Source: JACNIV01 sp965370415
GTDB taxonomy: Bacteria; Cloacimonadota; Cloacimonadia; Cloacimonadales; TCS61
Assembly: GCA_965370415.1 (NCBI GenBank)
Contig: CBDUTJ010000008.1
Coordinates: 1 to 64,000, forward strand
Direction: 5' to 3'
DNA: 64,000 nucleotides
Shown: in pieces, positions 29,101 to 36,744 of the stretch
Layout: the number at the start of each line of letters is the position of its first letter
Position numbering within the stretch: position 1 is the first letter of the stretch
The notes under the pieces: generated by a model
Seen by the model: only the letters and a program-made list of their open reading frames with translations
What the model was told of the DNA's origin: nothing
Database searches by the model: none
Position numbers and translations under genes: made by a program

Positions 29101-29311
29101 CCGTATGATCTGCTCCACACTCTGCAAAAACGGCAATCGGATTATTCTCAATAAAAAAGACTTTTTTAGCACCGGCTCGTTTCGCTGCAGAGAGCCACTC
29201 ACCTTTTTCCAGCCATACATTCTTACGTAGCCTATCCGGAGTGTCTTCAACTGAAAGCAACTCGCCACTTTGAAAATCCAAATCTGAGTATATTTTTTCT
29301 AATACATCCAT
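26111..29311 (-). CDS. N6-adenine DNA methyltransferase, Eco57I-like
   Basis: 1066 residues. The methyltransferase core is at ~350-520: SAM-binding VLDPACGSGIFLVEAFRRI and catalytic IVGNPPWG (motif IV NPPW), typical of DNA adenine-N6 methylation in large type II/IIG-like enzymes. The N-terminal ~150 residues contain a strand pattern like a restriction-type fold (KVFFIENNPIAVFAE) but lack a convincing PD-(D/E)XK lysine, so cleavage is probably supplied by the two separate nucleases downstream. The C-terminal half likely reads the DNA target. Start ATG at 29,311. The ~1.2 kb upstream holds only repeats. Confidence 0.88.
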   Translation of the reverse strand: MDVLEKIYSDLDFQSGELLSVEDTPDRLRKNVWLEKGEWLSAAKRAGAKKVFFIENNPIAVFAECGADHTERYKAFNRIWSLARPMLLFLASPGEITVYDLAQKPFDFSEKRKRKNKLKVLKILDGLHYIERVAQELQDFHRDNIESGRIFEKGRFGDLKNRADKALIRDLKTVRRELIQAGLSGEKVKYANALIGRSIFIRYLEDRQILTKDYFSEVARQKTSWTEILKNETAYTVFDFSPNKSFYPRILKNKDFTYALFRSLARDFNGDMFPDVDAEETTIEQPHLDLVQELLYGNAGIQKKLFFYSYRFDIVPLDLISSIYEEFYHPSTNDYEKKNKVRQDGAYYTPPVLVEFILSRTLTAEVLKNTPRVLDPACGSGIFLVEAFRRIVRYKQHEKKAPLSFDELKNIIEKQIAGIEVNKEAARIATFSLYLSMLHYLDTPSINEQIKQGNKLPNLIASNSHSKHHYHCIWVGNTFNVKGIESNKLWRERFGPQCADVIVGNPPWGAPNKPDEATKIREQVMLEWCHNNDKPIGDNEPSQAFLWRALDFLKDGGRVGMLVSAGVLFKHSSTTQAFREQWMSNVRLEEVFNFIHVRQFFFKRGISPFLSLCFIKGKQKDFPVTYWSAKQIIALKKTQAILLSKYDAHILRNENLSSGKLWKNYWFGRHSDRLFIQTIIRWKRLLSVVDKKTSARGFQEGKRSKKSDWLLKYRELLVGEFGKYTVIDDDMLVEPPNRVESRGKNEEIYSGSRILIKRGVQQKQEPKGQIISNFVEEKFCFRNSIHCIKLSNKNKDNYLLLQGILWSSFARYFFFLTSSNWGVWHYDIHLEEIFDFPVGDLFEKSNKETRKVIAIVNKLRNYHPQKQDVLYPDGVPEEVIEVKRRKWEIELDETVFELYGLNEEQKDLIRDCCEVTLPFFYQPFDSIGAMPAVDSNNLSWISTYAKIFTRRWNAYLGDDEEMRGKIHIGAHCNMLAVEFFSTDKDDSWNLKPKNDSWGYILEQIGKALPQPMRTSQILLDGLVHIISDDGIIVIKRNEKRFWTRSLAREDADATLCKAMLKDGRNL

Positions 29312-29472
29312 TTTTTGCTCCAGAAAGAATCAAATGTTACTATATTTATGGTCTACCTTGATTTTCATAATTAATCTCAAACTTTTAACACCAATTTAAA
29401 AGTTTACCTCAAATTTACTTCCTTTCGGGGTTGTGTAATAAACACACAACATAGTAACAAACTGCGAAGCTC

Positions 29473-29595
29473 GCAGTATAATATCCTCATATCTTCACTT
29501 AATAACATTACACTTATAGTATCCTTTTTTTGTAATTAAACACTACTTCTTAAATATCATCAATAATTATATGTCAATATAAAAATATCTTGTAA
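29473..29595 (+). repeat. Repeat copy 1 of a ~125 bp family
   Basis: Aligns over about 123 bases with the inverted copy at 30,079-30,203: both open GCARTATAATATCCT, share TTAATAACATTACACTTA, a T-rich centre, and AATAATTATATGTCAATA followed by AAAATATCTT. In this copy the ATG of the conserved ATGTCAATA is followed by TAA after three codons, so if the family once carried a coding start it is dead here. Confidence 0.75.
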
Positions 29596-29617
29596 AAAAA
29601 ACAGGATAAAAACCTTA

Positions 29618-29703
29618 GCAATACAATATCCTTACATCTAAGCTTAATAACATCACACTTATTGTTTACTTATTTCCTTAAATTAAACTCTCTTCTTTAA
29701 GTC
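29618..29703 (+). repeat. Repeat copy 2 of the same family
   Basis: Its first 44 bases (29,618-29,661) match the inverted copy 3 at 30,160-30,203 with only two differences, both C/T. Similarity fades after about 85 bases. Copies 2 and 3 face each other and bound a 586-base segment, like the terminal inverted repeats of a small non-autonomous element. Confidence 0.75.
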
Positions 29704-29916
29704 TCATTGAAAATACATTACATATTATTATACTTTGCTTTTTATATAAGTTTTTAACCTATCAGAGCATGAAATAAGAGAGAAATACTATTCTCACTAA
29801 AAAGTCTCCTAAACGGTCGCTTTTGAGACTGGAAAAACCATCAAATGAAGTTCATCTTATGAATTCACATTAAATTAAGAAGAACTTTTTTGGAAGATAA
29901 TTTGTCAGCTGTAGTT

Positions 29917-30105
29917 TTATACTCTATCGAAAAGATAAAGCAAAATAGATACATTTATTATCAACTGAACGGGATTTTTGAAGTAAAAGGAAGCTAGACC
30001 GCTTCCCTTTACTTCACCAACAACATCATCCCTTGCCTTTATATGTTTTTCAGACCTATAAATTAGCGCTTCAATATTGATTTTGTAAGATATTTTTATT
30101 GACAT
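29917..30105 (-). CDS. Doubtful 62-residue reading frame
   Basis: Starts at the ATG inside repeat copy 3 (MSIKISYKINIEALIYR) and runs through the 29,981-30,014 hairpin. No Shine-Dalgarno is visible and no family is recognised. The equivalent ATG in copy 1 is closed after three codons. It is listed because the start lies in a conserved repeat; it may be chance. Confidence 0.2.
   Translation of the reverse strand: MSIKISYKINIEALIYRSEKHIKARDDVVGEVKGSGLASFYFKNPVQLIINVSILLYLFDRV
29981..30014. repeat. 14-bp hairpin inside the repeat-bounded segment
   Basis: AAGTAAAAGGAAGC pairs with GCTTCCCTTTACTT around the loop TAGACC, with a single G-T-type mismatch. There is no T run behind it on either strand, so it is not a standard terminator. 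It lies in the middle of the segment bounded by repeat copies 2 and 3. Confidence 0.6.
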
Positions 30106-30203
30106 ATAATTATTAACTATTTTAAAGAGAAACGTCTAATTCTAAAAAAAAATGTACTTTAAGTGTAATGTTATTAAGCTTAGATGTAAGGATATTATAT
30201 TGC
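30079..30203 (-). repeat. Repeat copy 3, inverted
   Basis: Reverse-complement copy of the repeat at 29,473-29,595 and of the first part of 29,618-29,703. Read on the minus strand it begins GCAATATAATATCC and ends in ATGTCAATAAAAATATC at 30,105-30,089, the start of the doubtful 62-codon frame. Confidence 0.75.
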
Positions 30204-30531
30204 GATGTTATGTATCAGCATTACCTACAGATTTGATAATGGGAGGTAAAGAATTATTCAAATGACGAGTGACAAGAACAGCCCTTACGAGCTTACAACA
30301 AACGAATTCGTCAGTACAGAGCATTATTCAAGAAGGAGTAACAATAGCATTATCCAAAATACTCATTATTTTTTATGCAACTAGGGCACACATTATCCGA
30401 TGCATTTTTATTTCTCTCTATTATTTTTTATGAGTTATTAAAATTATTTTTGTTTTTATTTGTTACAGAAAATTTTACTTAATTTATGATGATCTCAATT
30501 TTTTTAATAATAATATGAAGTATAAATATAA

Positions 30532-32079
30532 ATGAATAATAAAACTAGCTCGGTTCTGAAAATTTATCAGAATATTAGCGCAATAGTTGGATTAATCTCA
30601 GGTATAATTGCAATAGTTGTGTATATTAAAAAATTGAAAACCTTTTATTTAATTATCTTCATTGCTATATTCATATTATCTTTTCTTATCTTTTATCTTT
30701 TATTTAAATGTTATAAAAGCTTAAAACTACGTATATCATTTTCAGAGAAAAGAATTCCCATTTCGATGCACTCAAACTGGAATGTCAATTCTGAGAGATT
30801 AAAATTATTAGTTGAGGGTTTCGATTTCTCACTTTTAAAGAAAATAGAAATTTCATCTTTAATCCTTTTGATTGCTGATCGTCTCGATACCGAAGCGTGG
30901 TCAAAAACTTTAGTTGCCAGATTTATTAAGAATAAAAAATCGTTATCTCCTGTTGGGAGCCTTACGGGAACTTATATGGTATTGGAATCTCTTAGATTTT
31001 ATAATTATCATAATAATCAAAACTTAATAAGAAATCTATCAACTCTATTAACAAGTGTTTTCACCAATGATGGTACAGTCATTCATAGTTATGAACCGAC
31101 TTCAGCTGGTGGTAACCAGATTAAACCAGAAGTATTACGTCATTTCAGCGGATTTTTTTTAATACGTCCCTTCATCAATAATGAACCCACAAAATCTGAT
31201 ATTTTACTGTTTAATAATATTTGTAAGGATTTGGAAAGTAGGATAAAAAAAAAAGAGGAGAAGGATTTACAGGAAACAGCTTTTGCAATTGAGGCAGTAT
31301 TAAAAGGTATATATTGGATAAAGGACCATGAGAAATCTAATATTGAAATTATCAAGAGTAGTTTAGATTTTATGATTGACCTTGAGCAACTGTCAGTGCC
31401 TGGTCATATCGCTTGGAGTGAAGAACCAGGTGCAGCTGCCGCAAGCAACACAGCTTCTCAATGGGTAGTAGCATGGCTGCTTTCAAGTTTAGTGTCCTGG
31501 AAAGAAATACAGAAAAGTAAGAGAATTATGCTAGCGGACAGATTATTAAATTTAATTGAATTAAATATGTCCTCAGTTCCTGACAATAAAAGACTTCTAC
31601 CGCATTCGTTTACTGGGGGAATAATACGAAATCCAAGTGGAGAGTCTATGCTAGCAACCAGTATTGCTTTATACATTTCAATACTAATATATACTGTATT
31701 TAAAGATAAAAATATTTTTATCCGATCTGAAAACTGTATTCTAAATTTATTAAATAGAATAAATGCTTATGGGTTACAATATACTACTATTGATTGTTTA
31801 GATGGACCAATGGAAGGATATTTAGCTTGGTCGGCAAATCTTCTCGGTTTGAGACCACTTTTCTATAATAATAATGAAAAGCTTAAGGCGGTCAATACAC
31901 TAAAACAAGTGATCTTTTTTAGTGAAGAAAATAAAAAGTTCACACAGAATGTATTTAGTGAACGTGAAAAAGATACTTTAATGAGATCGATAAAAAAAAT
32001 AAATGAAATTTATTATGATGCAAATGCTAAAATATATAAAAATGGATTATTTCAACCATTAGGTGAGATTATCAACTAG
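30532..32079 (+). CDS. Membrane-anchored protein with helical-repeat domain, unknown
   Basis: 515 residues. Two N-terminal membrane helices (~16-35 IVGLISGIIAIVVYI and ~38-60 FYLIIFIAIFILSFLIFYLL) are followed by a large cytoplasm- or periplasm-facing domain of repeated helix pairs. Glycine-rich turns (SLTGTYMVLESLRF, AWSEEPGAAAASNTASQW, MEGYLAWSANLLGLRP) recall the alpha/alpha-toroid look of terpenoid-cyclase-like or glycosidase folds, but no catalytic motif is visible. No Shine-Dalgarno stands out before the ATG. The 3' end overlaps the convergent methyltransferase gene by eight bases. Function unknown; it may belong with the ABC/radical-SAM operon facing it. Confidence 0.75.
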   Translation: MNNKTSSVLKIYQNISAIVGLISGIIAIVVYIKKLKTFYLIIFIAIFILSFLIFYLLFKCYKSLKLRISFSEKRIPISMHSNWNVNSERLKLLVEGFDFSLLKKIEISSLILLIADRLDTEAWSKTLVARFIKNKKSLSPVGSLTGTYMVLESLRFYNYHNNQNLIRNLSTLLTSVFTNDGTVIHSYEPTSAGGNQIKPEVLRHFSGFFLIRPFINNEPTKSDILLFNNICKDLESRIKKKEEKDLQETAFAIEAVLKGIYWIKDHEKSNIEIIKSSLDFMIDLEQLSVPGHIAWSEEPGAAAASNTASQWVVAWLLSSLVSWKEIQKSKRIMLADRLLNLIELNMSSVPDNKRLLPHSFTGGIIRNPSGESMLATSIALYISILIYTVFKDKNIFIRSENCILNLLNRINAYGLQYTTIDCLDGPMEGYLAWSANLLGLRPLFYNNNEKLKAVNTLKQVIFFSEENKKFTQNVFSEREKDTLMRSIKKINEIYYDANAKIYKNGLFQPLGEIIN

Positions 32080-32836
32080 TATTTCTAGCAATAATCATAT
32101 GATTACAATGAGTATGCTTATAGGGTCTAAAATGAGGATGAGCAGGATTGTGCCAGAGTTTTACTTTTTTATCTATTATCTCAAGATCAGTTGGGGCAAG
32201 AAAATCATCAATTTCATTTTCATGTAGAAAACGAAAATAGTAATCTATAATTTCTCCATCACCATTTTTGAAAGAATAAATATATTCTCTTCTTTTAATA
32301 CCATCGGAAAGTTGCTTCATTTCGAGTTTATGTGCTTCGCTACTAATTATCTCATCTTCAATATTAAAAAGACTAAAATAAATAATTCCATTCTTTTTTA
32401 CAACACGTTTTAATTCATCAAATATTTTATATGGATTTCTATTATGATTTATAACATCAATACAAATTGCTGCATCGAAATGATTATCAATAAAGGGCAT
32501 CTTTTCAACTGGACATTGTATTAGACAAAATTCTTGAACTCTTTCTTTAGTTAAGTTGTTATATTTAATTAATTCTTTGTTACGGAGAATAACTTCTTTT
32601 TGGCAAACCTGTAATGCTGAAGGAGAGCTATCACAACCTACACAATAAAACTCTGGAACTCTAATTAATGCAGCAAGATTTTTACCGTCTCCACAACCTG
32701 CGTCTAATATTCTTATGACGCTTTCTTCTCTAGCAATTGAAACAAAATCTTCAATTTCAGGATTCTGAGACCAAAGTACTTCATTATCAATAAGTTTTTT
32801 ATAAGTATCTTCCCATTCAGAATTGCAATTTCTCAT
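32072..32836 (-). CDS. Class I SAM-dependent methyltransferase
   Basis: 254 residues with a Rossmann methyltransferase core: motif I RILDAGCGDGKNLAAL, acidic strand FYCVGCDSS, motif IV region FDAAICIDVINHNRNP and motif VI LKRVVKKNGIIYFSL. This is the Methyltransf_11/25 group acting on small molecules or metabolites. It is the last gene of the operon, overlapping the upstream ABC ATPase by four bases. The C-terminus carries several His residues (HNPAHPHFRPYKHTHCNH). Substrate unknown; context suggests it modifies whatever the radical SAM enzyme makes or the importer brings in. Confidence 0.9.
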   Translation of the reverse strand: MRNCNSEWEDTYKKLIDNEVLWSQNPEIEDFVSIAREESVIRILDAGCGDGKNLAALIRVPEFYCVGCDSSPSALQVCQKEVILRNKELIKYNNLTKERVQEFCLIQCPVEKMPFIDNHFDAAICIDVINHNRNPYKIFDELKRVVKKNGIIYFSLFNIEDEIISSEAHKLEMKQLSDGIKRREYIYSFKNGDGEIIDYYFRFLHENEIDDFLAPTDLEIIDKKVKLWHNPAHPHFRPYKHTHCNHMIIARNTS

Positions 32837-33612
32837 ATTATTTCCAATTTTTTTTCATATAGTTGTTTAAACAGTATTTTTAATTCTCTCTCAGAGAAGT
32901 TATTACTATTCCGATGAAACTCAGAATATAGTTTACCTTTATGAAGTACGATAATTCGGTCAGCATTTTCAATTGCTTCTTTATGCTGATGTGTAACAAT
33001 TAAAGCACTTAACTTATTTTCTTTGATATATGACATTACAAGATTTGAGACTTGTATAACCATTTGTGGATCTAAAGATGCTGTAAATTCATCCAATAAT
33101 AGTATATTTGGATTTCTTAAGGTAGCTAAACAAAATGATAAAACTTGTCTTTCACCTCCAGAAAGATTTCCTACAGGTTCAGATAGCCGATTCTCAAATC
33201 CAATATTAAATTGAGATACAATTTTTCTTACTTTTTTACTATTTCTTATTCTTGGAAAAAACCAATTTATTTCCTTTGATTGAGACAATCCAAATAAAAT
33301 ATGATCAATAATGTTCATTTCGTTCACAAGAGCTTCTTCACTATTTTGTGGTACAACACCTAAATATTTGGCTCGTTTATATGGTTCAGTAGAAAGTAAA
33401 TCAATTTTTTGAAATGAATTAATTTGTATATGTCCAGAATCCGGTAGGACTTGACCTTGAATTATATCTAAGAGAGTAGTTTTCCCTGAACCATTTGGAC
33501 CAATTAAATATACTATTTCATTTTCGTTAACTTCGAGTTTTGGTATATCCAAAATGAAATTATCTCTCCCTCGCTTAACATATGTTTTTTTTAGATTTTC
33601 AATAACAATCAT
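32833..33612 (-). CDS. ABC transporter ATP-binding protein (TrpZ-like)
   Basis: 259 residues, complete: Walker A GPNGSGKTT, Q-loop GVVPQNSEEAL, signature LSGGERQ, Walker B ILLLDEFTASLDP and switch VTHQH. Together with the permease and binding protein just upstream it forms an importer of the TrpXYZ-like (COG2984/COG4120/COG1101) group, whose members take up tryptophan-like or other small organic molecules. It begins three bases after the permease stop. Confidence 0.92.
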   Translation of the reverse strand: MIVIENLKKTYVKRGRDNFILDIPKLEVNENEIVYLIGPNGSGKTTLLDIIQGQVLPDSGHIQINSFQKIDLLSTEPYKRAKYLGVVPQNSEEALVNEMNIIDHILFGLSQSKEINWFFPRIRNSKKVRKIVSQFNIGFENRLSEPVGNLSGGERQVLSFCLATLRNPNILLLDEFTASLDPQMVIQVSNLVMSYIKENKLSALIVTHQHKEAIENADRIIVLHKGKLYSEFHRNSNNFSERELKILFKQLYEKKLEII

Positions 33613-33615
33613 TAT

Positions 33616-34524
33616 TTAATCCAAACCAAAAGTGTCCATTCCACGACGCATAGTTTCTTTTTTTCTAGTTTTAGTTGCAATTGTAATACTAACAAGAACT
33701 ATTAACGTGCTTATCAAACGAAAATCCTGAGCCTTAACGCCAATTTCCAAGGCAAATTGCATAAGTAGCATATATAGAAGAGAGCCTATCAAACTGGCTG
33801 CAATTAGATTTTTAGTATTAGATTTTCGAAAAATTACCATTCCTACAAAAAGAGCTGCTACTGCTACAATAACTTGCCCAACACCCATATGAATATCAGC
33901 ACTATATGATTTTTGTGCTATTAAAGCACCTGATAATGCAATTAAGGCATTGGCTAAACCCAATCCTAAAAAAACTTTCCTTGGTGAGATTCCATGCAGT
34001 GAAGCAACTTTTGGATTTGCACCAGCAACCCTAAGAGTTAGACCAGATCTTGATTCAAGATAGGTATAAATAATAAAGAAAACTATAATTGTAATCACAG
34101 CAAAAATTAAAAAAACATATAAAGCCCATTCGCTTCCTAAAGTTGATGGTAGAACTTTAAATATACTGCGATCTCTATATACTTGTAGATTGGGTCGACC
34201 AAGAATTCTTAAATTAATAGTATATAATGCCATCATCATCAAAACACCGGAAAGTATTTTTGGCACTCGTAAATAACGATACATAGAATATGTGATCATG
34301 CCTGCTATCGTACCCGCTATCATTGAAATAGGCATAGCAATCCATACTGAAAAGCCTACGGATATAAGCTTAGCCGTAATTACTGCTCCTAAAGTAAATG
34401 AACCATCACCCGTTAAATCCGGAAATTTTATCCAACGAAAAGCAATAGCTACTCCTAAAGTAAAGAAGGAAAATGCTAATCCCTGAGATAAAGCAGATAG
34501 TAATTTGTATGTTAATTCTTCTAT
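33616..34524 (-). CDS. ABC transporter permease (TrpY-like) without an ATG start
   Basis: 302 residues if read from ATA at 34,524. The first in-frame ATG is at 34,335 and would remove 63 residues, including the family-typical IAFRWIKFPDLTGDGSFTLG and the first two helices. In-frame sequence upstream therefore belongs to the protein (it begins IEELTYKLLSALSQGLAFSF). The only in-frame codons before the preceding stop are AAA and ATA; GGAG lies six bases before the ATA. The frame is the same as that of the binding protein upstream, separated by a single TAG (34,530-34,528). Options: AUA initiation with coupling, read-through into a fusion, or a sequence error. Later segments LMMMALYTINLRILGRPN confirm the family. 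Confidence 0.85.
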   Translation of the reverse strand: MEELTYKLLSALSQGLAFSFFTLGVAIAFRWIKFPDLTGDGSFTLGAVITAKLISVGFSVWIAMPISMIAGTIAGMITYSMYRYLRVPKILSGVLMMMALYTINLRILGRPNLQVYRDRSIFKVLPSTLGSEWALYVFLIFAVITIIVFFIIYTYLESRSGLTLRVAGANPKVASLHGISPRKVFLGLGLANALIALSGALIAQKSYSADIHMGVGQVIVAVAALFVGMVIFRKSNTKNLIAASLIGSLLYMLLMQFALEIGVKAQDFRLISTLIVLVSITIATKTRKKETMRRGMDTFGLD

Positions 34525-34527
34525 TTT

Positions 34528-35541
34528 CTACTCCATATATGGATTTTTAATTTCTTTTTCATTTTCAAACCAAGTGTGAACTGTTTCCTTCAATTCATCA
34601 GACAATTCTAATCCTAATTTTTTTGCTGTACCTTCATTCCAATAAAAATAAGGATTTTCAGCAAATGCTATAGGGATTTTGGCAGGATCTTCTCCTTCGA
34701 GTATTCTTAATGTAATACGGGCTGCAATTAGAGACAATTCTTCATAGCTAACACCAAAAGAAAACAAAGCTCCTTTTTTCACATCCTCTTTAGTGCATGT
34801 CATTACTGGTATTTTATTATCTTTGGCAATCTCTAATAGAGATGGTAGTGCAGTTATAACGGTATTATCTGTAGTTACATAAATCACATCAGCTTTACCA
34901 ACCAATGCTGTTGTTGAAGTAGAAACTTCTGAAGTTCCGGTAACCGGTCGCTCAACTAATTTATATCCCATTTCTTTTACAATAGGTCTCACTCTATTCA
35001 TCAAGGCAATTGAATTATCTTCACCGGAATTATACACTGCACCAATAGTTTTAACATTTGGAAGAACTTTTTTCAGCATTTCAAATTGAGATCTCACGGG
35101 AGGAAAATCTGTTGAAGCTGCATAATTCCTTCCGGAAGCTTCCCAAGAATCTGCCATTTTAGCCGTAACAGGATCCGTAACAGCTCCTTGAACAATGGGA
35201 ATTGTAGTTGTCCTTTGAACGATTGCCTGTGCAGCAGGTGTTCCTAACACATAAATTAAATCCGGCTTTTCGGCAATTAATTTGTCTGCAATCTGATTTA
35301 CTAAATTTACATCGTTATGAGCATCTTCATAAGGTAGAATTTTTACCTTATTTTTTTTCGCAAATTTCGAATTCAGTATTTCATCTTCAAAAACTTCTCT
35401 CATATTTTGAATTAATTCGTAATCCACAATTTGAAATACTGCGATCTCAATTTCCGATTGCTCACTCTTTTTCCTATCACATGATAAGAAAAACAAAATT
35501 GATAATATTGCTAATATTATCACAACTTTCATTTTATTCAT
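34528..35541 (-). CDS. ABC transporter substrate-binding lipoprotein (TrpX-like)
   Basis: 337 residues. Lipobox FFLSC at residue 21 marks a lipoprotein. The body has the ABC_sub_bind pattern: YVLGTPAAQAIVQ, TTIPIVQGAVTDPV, IGAVYNSGEDNS and ADVIYVTTDNTVITAL. In the TrpX-like family this captures a small aromatic or similar ligand in the periplasm. It ends with TAG and the same frame continues straight into the permease. Upstream neighbour is the membrane protein at 35,545, three bases away. Confidence 0.92.
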   Translation of the reverse strand: MNKMKVVIILAILSILFFLSCDRKKSEQSEIEIAVFQIVDYELIQNMREVFEDEILNSKFAKKNKVKILPYEDAHNDVNLVNQIADKLIAEKPDLIYVLGTPAAQAIVQRTTTIPIVQGAVTDPVTAKMADSWEASGRNYAASTDFPPVRSQFEMLKKVLPNVKTIGAVYNSGEDNSIALMNRVRPIVKEMGYKLVERPVTGTSEVSTSTTALVGKADVIYVTTDNTVITALPSLLEIAKDNKIPVMTCTKEDVKKGALFSFGVSYEELSLIAARITLRILEGEDPAKIPIAFAENPYFYWNEGTAKKLGLELSDELKETVHTWFENEKEIKNPYME

Positions 35542-35544
35542 TAT

Positions 35545-36714
35545 TTACCTCCCATTATTTCTATATTTTATTTCAATTTCATATTTAAATGAATCTTTAG
35601 TTTTCTCATTCAAATTATCCATATCTTCAAAATTTGGAGATTCCTGACTCTTATAAATAGCTGATTCAGCGGCTAACTCCATTTCTTCTAATAGATAACC
35701 AGCAATAGTAGCATTTTGAATTTTTGTTGCGATTACATCAACATTGATAATATTATTATTGTTTTCATTATTTTTTGGTGCAATGAATTCGATTTCATTT
35801 TCTTCATTGAGCACCTTAATTGGAAGTCCAAATGTATTTATGAAATAGATTATATCATCAATTATGATTAATTCATATTTGAATTCTGGTTTTACCCAGT
35901 GAATATTACAAGAATTACTTCTTGCTTTATTAATCATATGTATTGATGTAAATACTGCTTCACCAATTTGTTTATTTGTATATTTTTGTTTTGTATTAGT
36001 ATCGTCCAGTTTATAGCTTTGATAAAAGTTAAGAATTTCTTCAGCATTCAAAATAAACAAAGTTGTTTCAATACCCCTGCCACGAATAGCAATCAGATTT
36101 TCCAAAGAATTACGAAATTCTTTAGAAATCTGACCTCCGGCAGATAAAGAACCAAAATCTAGACCAGGAAATGCCCAAGCAAACTTAAATTTACATCTAT
36201 CCATATCTTGTTTCAAAGATTCCATCAAATACGTTAAATCCATAATTGGTATTTTTTCATGATACAATCCCCAGAAAGCTATAAACAAACCAGTACAAGT
36301 GATATATATAGCAAAAAAATTAGCAATTATAGTATCATATTCAATTTCATCAGCTTCGAATCGGAGAAATAATGAAATGAAATAAATTAAACTTAACAAA
36401 ACACCAAATATTGCTCCTAATATTAATGGACGAATAATTTTTTGTAACCATAGATCAAAAGATATTTTAAAATTTGCTTTGTCCATAAACCCACTGGCAA
36501 TTTTATATAGACATAACAAAAGAATAACCATAAGCGACGATATTATTATACCTATCCAATTCCTTAGACAACCTACATTACGATTTATGAAAGCGTTAAT
36601 GATTGAAAAAATAAAAAAATACAAAATGATAACGGATGTTGGAAACAAAATTAACCTATTAAAATATTTGCGAGCTCCCTCAGGACTAACTAACGTTCTT
36701 TCACTTCTCCCCAT
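35545..36714 (-). CDS. Multi-helix membrane protein of unknown function
   Basis: 389 residues. Four predicted membrane helices lie in the first ~170 residues (ILFPTSVIILYFFIFSI, WIGIIISSLMVILLLCLY, LILGAIFGVLLSLIYFISLF, NFFAIYITCTGLFIAFWGLY). A soluble alpha/beta domain follows (~180-350; FKFAWAFPGLDFGSL, GRGIETTLFILNAEEI, ELIIIDDIIYFINTFGL). The soluble half has the look of a sensor or ligand-binding fold but no motif that I can name. It lies between the radical SAM gene and the importer genes with short gaps, so it is part of the operon. Confidence 0.75.
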   Translation of the reverse strand: MGRSERTLVSPEGARKYFNRLILFPTSVIILYFFIFSIINAFINRNVGCLRNWIGIIISSLMVILLLCLYKIASGFMDKANFKISFDLWLQKIIRPLILGAIFGVLLSLIYFISLFLRFEADEIEYDTIIANFFAIYITCTGLFIAFWGLYHEKIPIMDLTYLMESLKQDMDRCKFKFAWAFPGLDFGSLSAGGQISKEFRNSLENLIAIRGRGIETTLFILNAEEILNFYQSYKLDDTNTKQKYTNKQIGEAVFTSIHMINKARSNSCNIHWVKPEFKYELIIIDDIIYFINTFGLPIKVLNEENEIEFIAPKNNENNNNIINVDVIATKIQNATIAGYLLEEMELAAESAIYKSQESPNFEDMDNLNEKTKDSFKYEIEIKYRNNGR

Positions 36715-36744
36715 ACAATCCTCATTATTTTTATTATAACAATA

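Larger units (their letters stand above)
29312..30531. other. 1.2 kb non-coding stretch with repeats
   Basis: Very AT-rich region between the divergent methyltransferase and 515-residue genes. It holds three related ~90-125 bp repeats (listed separately), a CTGCGA/TCGCAG palindrome (29,462-29,476), a 14-bp hairpin at 29,981-30,014 and one doubtful 62-residue reading frame. From 30,206 to 30,531 I see no gene and no further structure. It probably contains the divergent promoters. Confidence 0.7.

Noticed and set aside
26111..29311. BREX or DISARM system around the large methyltransferase
   Set aside because: No PglZ, BrxC-like ATPase, DrmA/B helicase or DrmC phospholipase gene lies nearby; a stand-alone restriction-modification cassette fits better.
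30206..30531. Possible transposase or recombinase remnant (RAYNKRIRQYRALFKK in one frame)
   Set aside because: Only about 17 residues look protein-like, followed by stops; too short to assign to a family.
33616..34335. Permease starting at the ATG at 34,335
   Set aside because: This would drop the first helices and the conserved DLTGDGSFTLG segment, which are clearly encoded in frame upstream.
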